A stretch of 64,000 nt of DNA from UBA4664 sp038244585 (GTDB taxonomy: Bacteria; Patescibacteriota; Saccharimonadia; UBA4664), in assembly GCA_038244585.1 (NCBI GenBank), contig JBBRTI010000002.1, positions 1 to 64,000 on the forward strand. Reading direction: 5' to 3'. The first letter of the stretch is position 1. Each line of letters starts with the position of its first letter. A program made the translations under genes and the position numbers. Below the pieces are notes generated by a model that saw only the letters and a list, made by a program, of their open reading frames with translations, searched no databases and was not told the DNA's origin. This document shows positions 23,844 to 32,611 of this stretch, piece after piece.

Positions 23844-24281
23844 ATGGCGCAAAACGGTGCCGGCAGTGAGACGGAGATAAATCCGCACACCGATGGCTAC
23901 GTCTTTACTGATCACAGCTTTAAGGAGCCGCGTGATCTCGTATTTTGGGGCGGCGGCTTTACGAAGCTTCAACAGGCCGTCTTCGGCGGCACGGTGTTTT
24001 TCAGCGTCTTCGTGCCCTGTCTGCTTGGATTCCTAGTATGGAACTATTTCTATCTGGGGGTCGCGCTCACGATGCCATTGGGCATCTTCTTCGGGTACCA
24101 AGCACTAAAGGCCGTTGATCCGCCACTCCGGTTCATGAACACGCAATGGCAGCATCTTGTTGCCACCCTGCGCTACCGGCGTCAACCAGAAGCCATCGTT
24201 GATGGTCGCGCCTATACCCCTGGAGCAACTATCCGCACGGCCATCCTGTTCGTCCAATCGAGTAAAGGAGTGAGGCAATAA
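23844..24281 (+). CDS. VirB3/PrgI-like small membrane protein
   Basis: 145 residues with two adjacent hydrophobic segments at about 43-62 and 66-82 (VFGGTVFFSVFVPCLLGFLV, YFYLGVALTMPLGIFFGY), then a soluble tail with RFMNTQWQHLVATLRYR. A short N-terminal arm, a helical hairpin and a position directly before a VirB4-like ATPase are typical of VirB3 and PrgI-type proteins. GAGGTG supports ATG 23844; GTG 23835 is in frame. The stop codon shares its last base with the start of the ATPase gene, so the two are coupled. Confidence 0.65.
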   Translation: MAQNGAGSETEINPHTDGYVFTDHSFKEPRDLVFWGGGFTKLQQAVFGGTVFFSVFVPCLLGFLVWNYFYLGVALTMPLGIFFGYQALKAVDPPLRFMNTQWQHLVATLRYRRQPEAIVDGRAYTPGATIRTAILFVQSSKGVRQ

Positions 24282-26866
24282 TGTCTCTGTTCACACTGCG
24301 GCAACAGCCGCACACCTTCACGGATCAGTTTACCAAGCCGACACGGCGAATGCGTGCGCAGGCGAAGTACGCAGATCTGAACGCCGTATCTCCCGCCTCT
24401 GACATCGACGGCAGTTTTGTAAAATCGACTGAGGACAAGGTATGGGAGGTCTGGGTTCGTGTGAATCTCGTCCATGCCATTGACAACCTCAGCGACTCAG
24501 ACCTCGACGACGTCTACGCCAACCATATCCGCATCCTTGATCCGCTTCGGGGCTGTGACATCCACTTGGAAGTCCTGCCGGTTCCGGTTGGATTCGACGA
24601 ACGCTACGCGCGTTTTCGCCGTTTTGAGCTGGATCCGACAAACCCGGTACGTGATGACCCAGCATGGCAGTCCATGCGGCATGATCGCGTGGCGGACATG
24701 GCTGCCTGGCTTCAGGACGCCAACGGCGACTATGAATCCCGGGCTTATCTGGGCATCCGGCTTTACGGGGCAAAACCCGACCCGAGCCTGAGCGTTGATT
24801 CGTTCTGGCAGATGTCGCTGGAAAAGCGGTTCTATCTTGAGGATCCCGACAACCGTTGGCTCATCAAGCCGGCGGCCGAGGTTCTCAACCGCCTAGCGCC
24901 CGCTTGGGGCGAAGGAGTACAGCCCGTCTCTAGGGACGAGTTGGACCTGATCCTGTCACTCACCAACTGGCCTGGCCAGGTTGACGTCCAGCGGCCAAAG
25001 CGGCTCGCCGGCATCCACGAAGGCGAGCGCAAAGAACTGGCGTTCTATGGGCGTAGCGTCTACACGGACGTAGCCCCCGGCACCCTACGGTTCGACCGGT
25101 ACGGCCAGAAGTCGTACGCGTCATTCCTGCCGATTGCCCGTATCCCTCACATCGCTCGATTTGTTGCCAAGCAAAGCAAGGATTACTCCTTTCTCACGAC
25201 AAGTTCCGGCCGCCGGATCAGAATCAGCTGGCGCTTTACCTACACCTCGAACAAGGCCCTCATCGAGAGGGCCCGGCTCAGCATGGTAAAGGCTCAGCAT
25301 GACGCCGAGTACCTGGATACGCATGAGGGCCAGGCCAGCGACAGGAAGAACAATATCGAAATCGCATCGACCTTTTACGAGTATTTGCGTGACGGAGGCT
25401 ACGTCCTCGTCGGCATACCGCTGGTAGTAATTACCGGCGACACGTTAGAGGAGGTTGAGATTGAGCGCAACAGCCAAATGGCCATGTTGGGCAGGGACGC
25501 TGAGCTTTTCATCGACCCTCGGTATCAGATGATCTTCTACGAGCTTAGCAGGCCCGGCGCGCGTTTAAACTGTGCGGCGTACGTTCAGTACGTCTCGCCT
25601 CAGACGTTTGCTCGCGGCATGCCGTTCGTGACGTCGGCGCTCAGCATCCAAGGTCCGGATCTGTTGGGCTGGGTCAAAGGCCGGGAGCTCGTGCCCTATA
25701 CGGGCGCTCTCGACCTATCGACTCTGCTCCCCGGACTTAACACTGCACCGGTCGCAATTTATAGCGGCAACTCGGGCGGTGGCAAAACCACCACTATCAT
25801 CAACGATTTGGTGGCTGCCATCGAACGAGGCGGGTACGTCGGGTTCCTCTACGAGTTGCTCAAGCAGGACTCACGCAACCTCCTGGGCCCCGATTTCAAC
25901 GGCATCAAAGTGAGATACTGGGAGCTGGACAGCCAGCCCGGTTTGCTCAACCCGGCGGGACTAGCCCCGACACCAGCACAACGCGTAGACCTTGTATCAA
26001 GGTTCCTGCGTAACTGCTGCGGTAACCAGTGGAACGCAGAATGGCTGCCCGACCTTCGGGACGCCGTTAAAGACGCCCTGGTCGAAGCTGACAAGAGTGG
26101 AAAGCCGAAGCCCGATCTGTTCCGGGTGTTGGATTTCCTGATTGATCCCGAGAAGAAATACAGCAACGGCAGGGCCATCGAATCCATTCTGGCGGAGCTG
26201 CGCGGAGATACCGTCGTCGCCCCGATCTTCTTCTCGGACCATCATGATTCGGATCTGATTGCGTCAATGAGCCAACCTGGCTTGAACGTGATCATGCAGA
26301 AGAACTTTGATATCCCGAAGAACATGACCGAAGATAAGTACACCGTCGACAATTGGCTGGCGCTGGCCGGTTTGGACCTCTCGACAATGCTCGCTCACAA
26401 GGTGGCATTCGACAAGAACGTTCGCACCATAATCGGCACCGTGGAATTCCACCAGTCGTCCAGCCTACCGACCACCCAGTCGATGGTCGATGGCCTCGCC
26501 CGCACCGGGCGAAGCGAGAAGACGGTCACGGCTTACGACAGCCAACTCTGGGGCGATATGCCTGACTCGTTGAGGGAACAGGCAACGACGAAACTCGGCT
26601 TCCAGCCGGAAGGCGAGGGAGAAGCCAAGCTACTGCTCAAAGAGATGGGCCTGGATGCTGATGACCTACGAAACCTTCGTGACGTCATGAACATGGCAAA
26701 CGCCAAGAACGCTCAGAGCGATGAACTCAAGGGCACCGCCATGGTACGACTGCCCAACCGGGAAGTCGCCAGGGTACAGGGCCTTCGCTGGTACGTCGGA
26801 ACCACTCGGACCACCGACGGCCCAGTTCCAAACAACCCGCAGCACGTCTCGGAAGGAGACAGATAA
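24281..26866 (+). CDS. VirB4-like type IV secretion ATPase
   Basis: 861 residues. The N-terminal half is a VirB4/TcpF-type domain; the C-terminal half is a RecA-like motor with Walker A GNSGGGKTTT at about 497-505. The segment IIGTVEFHQSSSLPTTQSM followed by LARTGR sits where Walker B and the arginine motif are in VirB4, but the usual acidic pair DE is replaced by VE. The protein should energise pilus or substrate translocation at the inner membrane. ATG 24281 overlaps the preceding TAA by one base. It is the anchor for naming this locus a type IV secretion system. Confidence 0.88.
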   Translation: MSLFTLRQQPHTFTDQFTKPTRRMRAQAKYADLNAVSPASDIDGSFVKSTEDKVWEVWVRVNLVHAIDNLSDSDLDDVYANHIRILDPLRGCDIHLEVLPVPVGFDERYARFRRFELDPTNPVRDDPAWQSMRHDRVADMAAWLQDANGDYESRAYLGIRLYGAKPDPSLSVDSFWQMSLEKRFYLEDPDNRWLIKPAAEVLNRLAPAWGEGVQPVSRDELDLILSLTNWPGQVDVQRPKRLAGIHEGERKELAFYGRSVYTDVAPGTLRFDRYGQKSYASFLPIARIPHIARFVAKQSKDYSFLTTSSGRRIRISWRFTYTSNKALIERARLSMVKAQHDAEYLDTHEGQASDRKNNIEIASTFYEYLRDGGYVLVGIPLVVITGDTLEEVEIERNSQMAMLGRDAELFIDPRYQMIFYELSRPGARLNCAAYVQYVSPQTFARGMPFVTSALSIQGPDLLGWVKGRELVPYTGALDLSTLLPGLNTAPVAIYSGNSGGGKTTTIINDLVAAIERGGYVGFLYELLKQDSRNLLGPDFNGIKVRYWELDSQPGLLNPAGLAPTPAQRVDLVSRFLRNCCGNQWNAEWLPDLRDAVKDALVEADKSGKPKPDLFRVLDFLIDPEKKYSNGRAIESILAELRGDTVVAPIFFSDHHDSDLIASMSQPGLNVIMQKNFDIPKNMTEDKYTVDNWLALAGLDLSTMLAHKVAFDKNVRTIIGTVEFHQSSSLPTTQSMVDGLARTGRSEKTVTAYDSQLWGDMPDSLREQATTKLGFQPEGEGEAKLLLKEMGLDADDLRNLRDVMNMANAKNAQSDELKGTAMVRLPNREVARVQGLRWYVGTTRTTDGPVPNNPQHVSEGDR

Positions 26867-26868
26867 TC

Positions 26869-27096
26869 ATGGACATCAAAACTAGCATGCTCGCTGGTGC
26901 CGTCCTCTTGCTTATCGCAGGGACACTCATTATCGCCATCAGCGCATACTCGCGTGCTGCAAAAGGTGACTCGCGCGCAGTGACCGCAATGTTGAAGGAC
27001 GGAGTTATGATTACCGCTTTCGTCCTCCTCGGCGTCGGATCCGGCCTCACAATAGCAATCTTTGCGGTGTTTGACGCCACAAAGATCACGCACTAG
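26869..27096 (+). CDS. Small two-helix protein, VirB2-pilin-like
   Basis: 75 residues with two hydrophobic helices (about 6-27 and 45-66) separated by a short basic loop SRAAKGDSRAVTAMLKD, the layout of mature VirB2-type pilins and small channel proteins. No signal peptide is evident, which is a difference from VirB2. AAGGAG stands well before the ATG, 2 nt after the ATPase stop. Pilin identity is inferred from size, topology and context only. Confidence 0.55.
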   Translation: MDIKTSMLAGAVLLLIAGTLIIAISAYSRAAKGDSRAVTAMLKDGVMITAFVLLGVGSGLTIAIFAVFDATKITH

Positions 27097-27112
27097 CCGT
27101 ATCGATTCATCT

Positions 27113-27191
27113 GCTCCACCCTCGGTCACAACTGACTGAGGGTGGAGCCCCAACCATAGTCTTCATCGGACGATGACACCTGCGGTTGGGG
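27113..27191 (+). terminator. Two stacked hairpins between the pilin-like and VirB6-like genes
   Basis: GCTCCACCCTC at 27113-27123 pairs with GAGGGTGGAGC at 27138-27148; directly behind, CCCCAACC at 27148-27155 pairs with GGTTGGGG at 27184-27191 around an inner TCATCG/CGATGA stem. Neither has a T-tract. Confidence 0.55.
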
Positions 27192-27267
27192 ACATTATCG
27201 TTCTCAAAGTACATCGACAATCTACGTTTCATTTTCATCCTACGAGCTCGGTTAGGAGCTGATCAGC

Positions 27268-29352
27268 ATGAAGTTTATCTTTCTCCGTCGGGCCGTAATG
27301 GGTCTGATCACGTGCGCAATTGCCCTTTTGTCAGTTATCGGACCGGCGATGCCGGCATCAGCCGCCGTCGACAGTCCGAGCGATTTGACAGTAAAGTCAC
27401 AGGTCAGCAACCTGTCCCAGGCAACAGTCAGCTGGAAAGCCCCATTAACGGTTAGGCAGATTACGGCCTACCGCTTGCGGCTCGATGGAACTGCGGTTGC
27501 AGAATTCAAGCTAACGAACGGTGAGATCAAGACGTCCTATACTATGGACGCAACACCTTTGCGTGCGGGCGGCCAGTTGACAGTGTCTGCTGTCTTCGAT
27601 CTCCTTCAGGAGGGCACTGCCTCTCAGGCAATCACGTTACCGCCAATGCCCACAGGTGCATTGGTGACAGCTGATCCGGCCGGATCCAAGGATACCTATC
27701 AGCCCAACGGATTCGGCGGCAGCATCACAACGCCGCCTTACAAGGATAGTAATCAGCCGGCTGCCAACGAAGTCTACGGCAACAAGTCGGGTATTCTTCA
27801 GCTAATCACTACAGCCGATCCGAAGACAGACTTTGCAGCCTACCACATCAACATGGTCATATCATGGGTCTGGATGGCAGGCGTTATGCTGTCGCTCTTT
27901 GCCATCAGTGCTCTGAGCTGGTCGTTGATAACAAGTGTATATTCCGGTTTGGCTGGAGCCATCACGATGGTTATTACCAGTTTCGGCGGCAGTTACATGA
28001 GGGTGCTTCTCGGGCTTGGAGTAGTCATCTTGACGGCCGGTTACGCCTACTGGATGGCCCGCAAAGGCACACGGTCAATTTCCAACATGATGAATATGTC
28101 CATAGTCGTTTTAGGAGCCTCATTACTGCTGTTTGGCAACTCGACGGCCATAGTACCTGCGGTAGTCAACTCCCCGCTGGTATTTACTCAGGGGACAATC
28201 ACCGTCATAAACGGTTGGGTACCCCCGGGCGTAAAAACCGCTGATTACAACCTGAGCGTCAAACCGACGTTCAATGGCAGTATCCTGGAACAAGGCGTGC
28301 GCCGTTACGCCTACGAGAATTGGCTGGAAACGACCTATCCCGGATACTGTGTGATGAATTTCGGTGATCTCGCCTGGGCAACAACCACGCGCGTTGTCGA
28401 TCCCAGTGTGCCAAAGGGCTACAACAATCTCACATTTTGTGAGTACCTGCTCAAGGCTCAGACTAGTAACAATACGGCTGCCCTCGACAAGCTCCGCAGC
28501 TACGACACCCAAGCGGGCTTAGGTGCTCATACGAGTGGCCTCGTTGAGAAGAGCTCCCAGGAAGCATGGGCCTTCTATCAAGGCACAAGTCCCTCGTCTA
28601 TGGGTCTGCGGGCTGGCTATTCGGTCGCTCTGCTGGCATCAAGCTTTTTAAATGCGGTTCTGATCGTTGTAATCGCGCTGCTTGTAGCCTTCTCCGTCAT
28701 GATGATGGGGTATGGCATGTTGTTGCTTGCCGGCATACTCATTGTGTCGCAGGCGCCACCTCTACTGGACTATCTTAAGGACCAGCTCCGCTCGATGTTT
28801 GGTCATACCTGGCGGCCAGCGCTTGGTATGGGCTCAATCATGGTTGTCGACCGCATTACACGAGTAGTGTTTACTACGACCGGTCCGACGGGCTGGCTTG
28901 TAGCAGAAATACTACGAGGTCTGGCCTGCATAATTTTGGTGGCATATGCCTTTCACCGCTTCCGTGGACATGGACATCGACGGGCTGGTGCTATCTCTGA
29001 GCCGGCAACACGGCCTCAGTCAGAGTACCGCGAACCAGTGGTGAATGTGCCAAGGTCGCCTTCGAACGGTAGTTCTGTCCGACCGGCATTTTCGGCCCCC
29101 GCCACGGTTACCCCGCGCCCTGCTATTAGGGCCGGCGCCCTGTCGGGAACGATTGTTCCAGTCTCTCCAAGCATGATGCGGCCGAGACCGGTTTCACAGC
29201 CTCAGGTTATCCGAGGCGAGGTTCTCACCTATGAGGTGGTGCGACCGGAGGTGGTCCGAAAGGCCCCTCAGGTAACCGGTTCATCAGTTGCAGCGCGAAA
29301 GGCCATTACCGGCTCATCGCGCGCCCTGCCTTCGGCACCATCCAGGCGCTGA
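27268..29352 (+). CDS. FN3-domain VirB6/TrbL-like channel protein
   Basis: 694 residues. A signal peptide (about 1-31, cut after PASA) leads into an FN3-like domain at about 33-117 (VDSPSDLTVKSQVSNLSQAT starts it), then five to seven membrane helices between about 205 and 575, and a cytoplasm-side Pro/Ser/Arg-rich tail of 120 residues. A polytopic protein behind VirB4 is typical of VirB6/TrbL channel components; the FN3 domain outside is unusual and may contact the wall or a host cell. TAGGAG precedes ATG. Two hairpins separate it from the next gene. Confidence 0.65.
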   Translation: MKFIFLRRAVMGLITCAIALLSVIGPAMPASAAVDSPSDLTVKSQVSNLSQATVSWKAPLTVRQITAYRLRLDGTAVAEFKLTNGEIKTSYTMDATPLRAGGQLTVSAVFDLLQEGTASQAITLPPMPTGALVTADPAGSKDTYQPNGFGGSITTPPYKDSNQPAANEVYGNKSGILQLITTADPKTDFAAYHINMVISWVWMAGVMLSLFAISALSWSLITSVYSGLAGAITMVITSFGGSYMRVLLGLGVVILTAGYAYWMARKGTRSISNMMNMSIVVLGASLLLFGNSTAIVPAVVNSPLVFTQGTITVINGWVPPGVKTADYNLSVKPTFNGSILEQGVRRYAYENWLETTYPGYCVMNFGDLAWATTTRVVDPSVPKGYNNLTFCEYLLKAQTSNNTAALDKLRSYDTQAGLGAHTSGLVEKSSQEAWAFYQGTSPSSMGLRAGYSVALLASSFLNAVLIVVIALLVAFSVMMMGYGMLLLAGILIVSQAPPLLDYLKDQLRSMFGHTWRPALGMGSIMVVDRITRVVFTTTGPTGWLVAEILRGLACIILVAYAFHRFRGHGHRRAGAISEPATRPQSEYREPVVNVPRSPSNGSSVRPAFSAPATVTPRPAIRAGALSGTIVPVSPSMMRPRPVSQPQVIRGEVLTYEVVRPEVVRKAPQVTGSSVAARKAITGSSRALPSAPSRR

Positions 29353-29376
29353 ACGTTGCTTGAAAATCCAACGTAT

Positions 29377-29438
29377 GCCCCAGCTTGCCATTATGGCAGG
29401 CTGGGGCCCCAACCTAAGTACTGAACGATCGGTTCAGT
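29377..29438 (+). terminator. Two hairpins after the VirB6-like gene
   Basis: GCCCCAGC at 29377-29384 pairs with GCTGGGGC at 29400-29407, and ACTGAAC at 29420-29426 with GTTCAGT at 29432-29438. As at 27113-27191, no T-tract follows and a CCCCAACC-like string links the two hairpins. Confidence 0.5.
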
Positions 29439-29487
29439 CATTAGGCTGGGACCTTCCCAGGCAGTTCATTCACATCCAGGAGTCAAA

Positions 29488-30111
29488 ATGGCCCGTAAGA
29501 TAAGGCGCATAGTTTTTGTGCTGTTTATCTTTGTGGGCCTGTTCATCGCGGCTCACAAAGGTTCTGAATATGGAACTAGCAAGGCGAAGTCACTGATACT
29601 GCCGCAGTCCGCCCCCAGCGGCATAGATCAGCTCCCCCCCGGAGTTGAGCCGCCTCTGCCGCTACCCACCCAGCTCTATCAGAGTGAGGGAAAGCCGTCC
29701 TGCGACAAGGTTATTGCCTCGGGACCGCTTTCAGTTATCGGGCATGTCCTTTCGGTCTATGCCGGGTTCCCGAATGCGTCGTCTAATCGCGACAATGTGG
29801 CAATTCTGGCGCAACTCCGCCGCGACGATAGTATCTCGGAAGGCTTGTTTAATCGTACCAGCCAATCTTGGCTGAATACGACGTACAAAGCGACGTTGGC
29901 AGTGTCGGCGACAGTCAGCAGCTGCGAAGTCGGGGAGCGCTCCACGCTAGCCCAGCAGCTTCTCATCAACGTGAAGCTGAAGACGACGGACGGTAATCGG
30001 CCGGACCAACTGCTTCCGTACTCTGTTGATGTTGTCCGTTTACACGATTCCTACATGGTCACGAATATCGGTCCGCAGCAAATAAGTGTGAGCGGCGGTG
30101 GCTCGTCATGA
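29488..30111 (+). CDS. Membrane-anchored secretion-locus protein, unknown
   Basis: 207 residues: a basic start, one helix at about 7-23 (IVFVLFIFVGLFIAAHKG), a Pro-rich stalk (PPGVEPPLPLPTQ) and a beta-rich outer domain with Cys in GKPSCDKV and SSCEVGE. AGGAGT precedes the ATG. Its end overlaps the next gene by 4 nt. The fold could be VirB8/NTF2-like (TYKATLAVSATVSSCEVG, HDSYMVTNIGPQQI), but I do not recognise a family. Confidence 0.6.
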   Translation: MARKIRRIVFVLFIFVGLFIAAHKGSEYGTSKAKSLILPQSAPSGIDQLPPGVEPPLPLPTQLYQSEGKPSCDKVIASGPLSVIGHVLSVYAGFPNASSNRDNVAILAQLRRDDSISEGLFNRTSQSWLNTTYKATLAVSATVSSCEVGERSTLAQQLLINVKLKTTDGNRPDQLLPYSVDVVRLHDSYMVTNIGPQQISVSGGGSS

Positions 30112-31895
30112 AGCGCCAGCTAGTAATCGCAGTCGTTAAGGCGGCGAATGGCAATGCTAAGCCGCTTCTGAACCTGGCACTGCCGACCATAGTAAAAACA
30201 ATTGGCGTAACGGCCTCCGTCGGCATGCTGTTTAGCGGCACTGCGCTCGGTGCGGCCGTTGTGGCCGGCGGGTTGTTCGGTCAGCAGGCCGTTAAGATCA
30301 ACGGCACTCAGAGCTGCACGACCCAAACCGTAGTCACGGGAGTCATAACTCAAGACGTCCCCGCCCTATATCGTCCGATTTTTACTCAAGCTGCCGCAGC
30401 CCGCGGCACCGACGTGAATTTGCTGGCGGCGATATTCTACGTTGAACATGGACGTAGCTATCCTGAGCCGCCGCCGCCCTACGGGAAAGGCAAGGCTTGG
30501 GCCGTATCTTCGGCCGCCGCTATGGGACCATTCCAGTTCATACCTTCGACGTGGCAAAGTTTCGGCGTCGACGGGAATAATGATGGTCAAATTGACCCCA
30601 ACGACCTAACCGATGCAGCCTATTCGGCCGCAGGCTTTCTGACATCGCTCGGCGGAAAAGCCGGCGTCCCGCCAGGGGATCCTGCTAAACCGTACGACAA
30701 GCCGAGCATTGTCAACGTTATGGCCTCGTATAATGCTGGGCCGTCAGGCAACTTTGGCAACGGCGAAACGCAAGCCTACATCAAAAACGGGTTTGCGTAC
30801 TACACCAAGCTTACTAACGGACCCTTGGCCAATCCACTGGCTGACACGACGATATCGGAATGCACGACGACATTTGAAGCGTCAGACACTACGCAATCGC
30901 CGAAAGTCTTTGCCTACGGCAGTACGATGCTCGCTGGCATATCCGCCGGCGGGCTCGGCACAAATCTGTCGGCTCAATCAGTTCAATTGAACGTGTCGGC
31001 TTCACCTGGTATGACGCTTGATGAGGCGGCCTTAGGTTTGTCGAATCTTGCGCCTAAGCTAGTTGAGGCTAAAGCGATCATACTGTCCTTTGGGGACGCG
31101 GCGATAGACGGGACCGGAGCTGCCTACGTGGCGAAGGTGAAGTCAATTGTCGCTAAGGTGCGGGTTATAAATCCAACTGCCAATATTTGGTGGGTCGATG
31201 CCAACACGCGGACGCCCGATTCCATACTTGACCCGCTACTGACGACAGCGGCCGAGGCCGGCGGTTTCAAATTGGTGTATTGGAAACGCCTAGCCAGACT
31301 AAGTGCCACTTCCGGTGGACCCAGCTGGACTGCAGAGGGTAGTAGCACGCAGCTGTCCGGCACAGGAGACCTAAAGGTCGCGGCATTAGTTGGTCAGTCC
31401 GTAATGGAAGACCTGACGCTAGCCGATAAGGTCTACGTCTTGCGCGGCAACGCCAAGTATTTGGCCATGCAGGTATTGGTGACTACGAATATCAGACTTA
31501 GCGGCCGCTTGGTACGCCAAGACTTAACTCTTGCCAGTCAAGGAAAGCCAGGATCATCAGGCGTTCCGTTGTCGGCTAATATGTTGGCAATCTTATTGGA
31601 GCTTGCCAAGACGCGTCAAGTAACAGTTACGGCCATCGAGAGTGGTGGAACTGGTCATGCTGGCGGCAGTAATCACTATGATGGAACGGCCTTGGATATT
31701 GATATCGGGCCGGCCGGAAATGCGGCGATAGTCACGCAGCTTTACAATCATCGCGCTGATTTAGGCATCGGCGACCTGATCTACAGCCCGATGCCGGCCG
31801 GTACCACAACTCTCAAGCACGGCATCGCGCTTACTTACAATTCTGCGACAATGAGCGAACACACGAACCACGTGCATTTCAGCTCGAACAAATAG
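30108..31895 (+). CDS. Triple-domain wall hydrolase: transglycosylase, SGNH-like, LAS peptidase
   Basis: 595 residues. After an N-terminal hydrophobic stretch (about 20-60) comes a lytic transglycosylase domain at about 75-225 with Glu in FYVEHGRSYP, then AMGPFQFIPSTWQSFG and MASYNAGPSG. Residues about 265-410 look like an SGNH/GDSL fold (VFAYGSTMLAGI, AIILSFGDAAIDGTG) but the catalytic Ser and His blocks are degenerate. Residues about 490-595 form a LAS-type zinc peptidase: HYDGTALDIDIG and HTNHVHFSS. It would cut glycan strands and peptides outside the membrane. It overlaps the preceding gene by 4 nt and ends in a strong terminator. Confidence 0.8.
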   Translation: MKRQLVIAVVKAANGNAKPLLNLALPTIVKTIGVTASVGMLFSGTALGAAVVAGGLFGQQAVKINGTQSCTTQTVVTGVITQDVPALYRPIFTQAAAARGTDVNLLAAIFYVEHGRSYPEPPPPYGKGKAWAVSSAAAMGPFQFIPSTWQSFGVDGNNDGQIDPNDLTDAAYSAAGFLTSLGGKAGVPPGDPAKPYDKPSIVNVMASYNAGPSGNFGNGETQAYIKNGFAYYTKLTNGPLANPLADTTISECTTTFEASDTTQSPKVFAYGSTMLAGISAGGLGTNLSAQSVQLNVSASPGMTLDEAALGLSNLAPKLVEAKAIILSFGDAAIDGTGAAYVAKVKSIVAKVRVINPTANIWWVDANTRTPDSILDPLLTTAAEAGGFKLVYWKRLARLSATSGGPSWTAEGSSTQLSGTGDLKVAALVGQSVMEDLTLADKVYVLRGNAKYLAMQVLVTTNIRLSGRLVRQDLTLASQGKPGSSGVPLSANMLAILLELAKTRQVTVTAIESGGTGHAGGSNHYDGTALDIDIGPAGNAAIVTQLYNHRADLGIGDLIYSPMPAGTTTLKHGIALTYNSATMSEHTNHVHFSSNK

Positions 31896-31902
31896 CTCCA
31901 AC

Positions 31903-31933
31903 GGCCCGCACGAATCATTCGTGCGGGCCTTTT
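31903..31933 (+). terminator. Strong terminator closing the secretion locus
   Basis: GGCCCGCACGAAT at 31903-31915 pairs perfectly with ATTCGTGCGGGCC at 31917-31929, followed by TTTT. Confidence 0.92.
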
Positions 31934-31942
31934 ACTTGCAAG

Positions 31943-31963
31943 AAAAACCCCGCCTAAGCGGGG
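31943..31963 (-). terminator. Terminator of the convergent minus-strand gene
   Basis: Read on the minus strand, CCCCGC-ttag-GCGGGG is followed by TTTTT. It serves the gene at 31977-32477. Confidence 0.85.
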
Positions 31964-31976
31964 TAACAGGGCCAAG

Positions 31977-32477
31977 CTAGCGAAAACTAACTTGAAGGTA
32001 GGTGCCGGACGTATCACTGATAGTTGTGGCTGAACCGCCTCGTGACGCAACCCAGGCTATGAAAGATTGAATCTCGGCACTGCCGCTGGTTACAGCTACG
32101 CTATTTATGGAGTTCAAATCAATGGTGTCGGGCCTAGGAAAATTCCGGATATTCAGCGAAAATTGCGCCGATGCTGCCTGCAAGAGAAAGGCCGTTGCCG
32201 GCTGCCCCATACAGACTCCAGCGGATGAATTACTCGCCGAATCAGAGACGAGGTGGCGCGATTGGGTCAGCGCGGCCACGTTTGGGTGAACGCAGGCTGC
32301 CTGCGCCTGAATCGGCGTGACGCCTTTAGCGGAATGCAGGCTCGTTATCACCAGTACCAAAACCAAGGAGGTAATAGCAAAGGTGATTGATACGAGCAAT
32401 AAGCGTTTGTGTTGGGACAGCAGAGCGTACGGCTTTCCTGTTTTTAGCCACGGTTGCGCGATCGTTGGGTGAGACAT
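31977..32477 (-). CDS. Membrane-anchored protein, unknown
   Basis: 166 residues with a 27-residue cytoplasmic N-terminus, one helix at about 28-47 (LLVSITFAITSLVLVLVITS) and an outer domain containing two Cys (AACVHPN, GVCMGQP), probably a disulfide, and a C-terminal alpha/beta part FIAWVASRGGSATTISDTSG. AGGAGA is well placed before the ATG. It lies next to the secretion locus but on the opposite strand. No family recognised. Confidence 0.65.
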   Translation of the reverse strand: MSHPTIAQPWLKTGKPYALLSQHKRLLLVSITFAITSLVLVLVITSLHSAKGVTPIQAQAACVHPNVAALTQSRHLVSDSASNSSAGVCMGQPATAFLLQAASAQFSLNIRNFPRPDTIDLNSINSVAVTSGSAEIQSFIAWVASRGGSATTISDTSGTYLQVSFR

Positions 32478-32611
32478 TAAGGTCTCCTCTCTCGGGTCCG
32501 GATAGCTCAGGTTATTATACCATAATATTGCTTGTTCTTGCGTTTTGACACTTTTAGCATAAGATTACAGGGTGCTCCATTTTCCGGAGAGCTCTTTGAG
32601 AGGAAAAAGCA

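Noticed and set aside
17000..31895. Integrated conjugative element
   Set aside because: No relaxase, integrase, coupling protein, origin of transfer or flanking repeats are visible; composition resembles the rest of the window.
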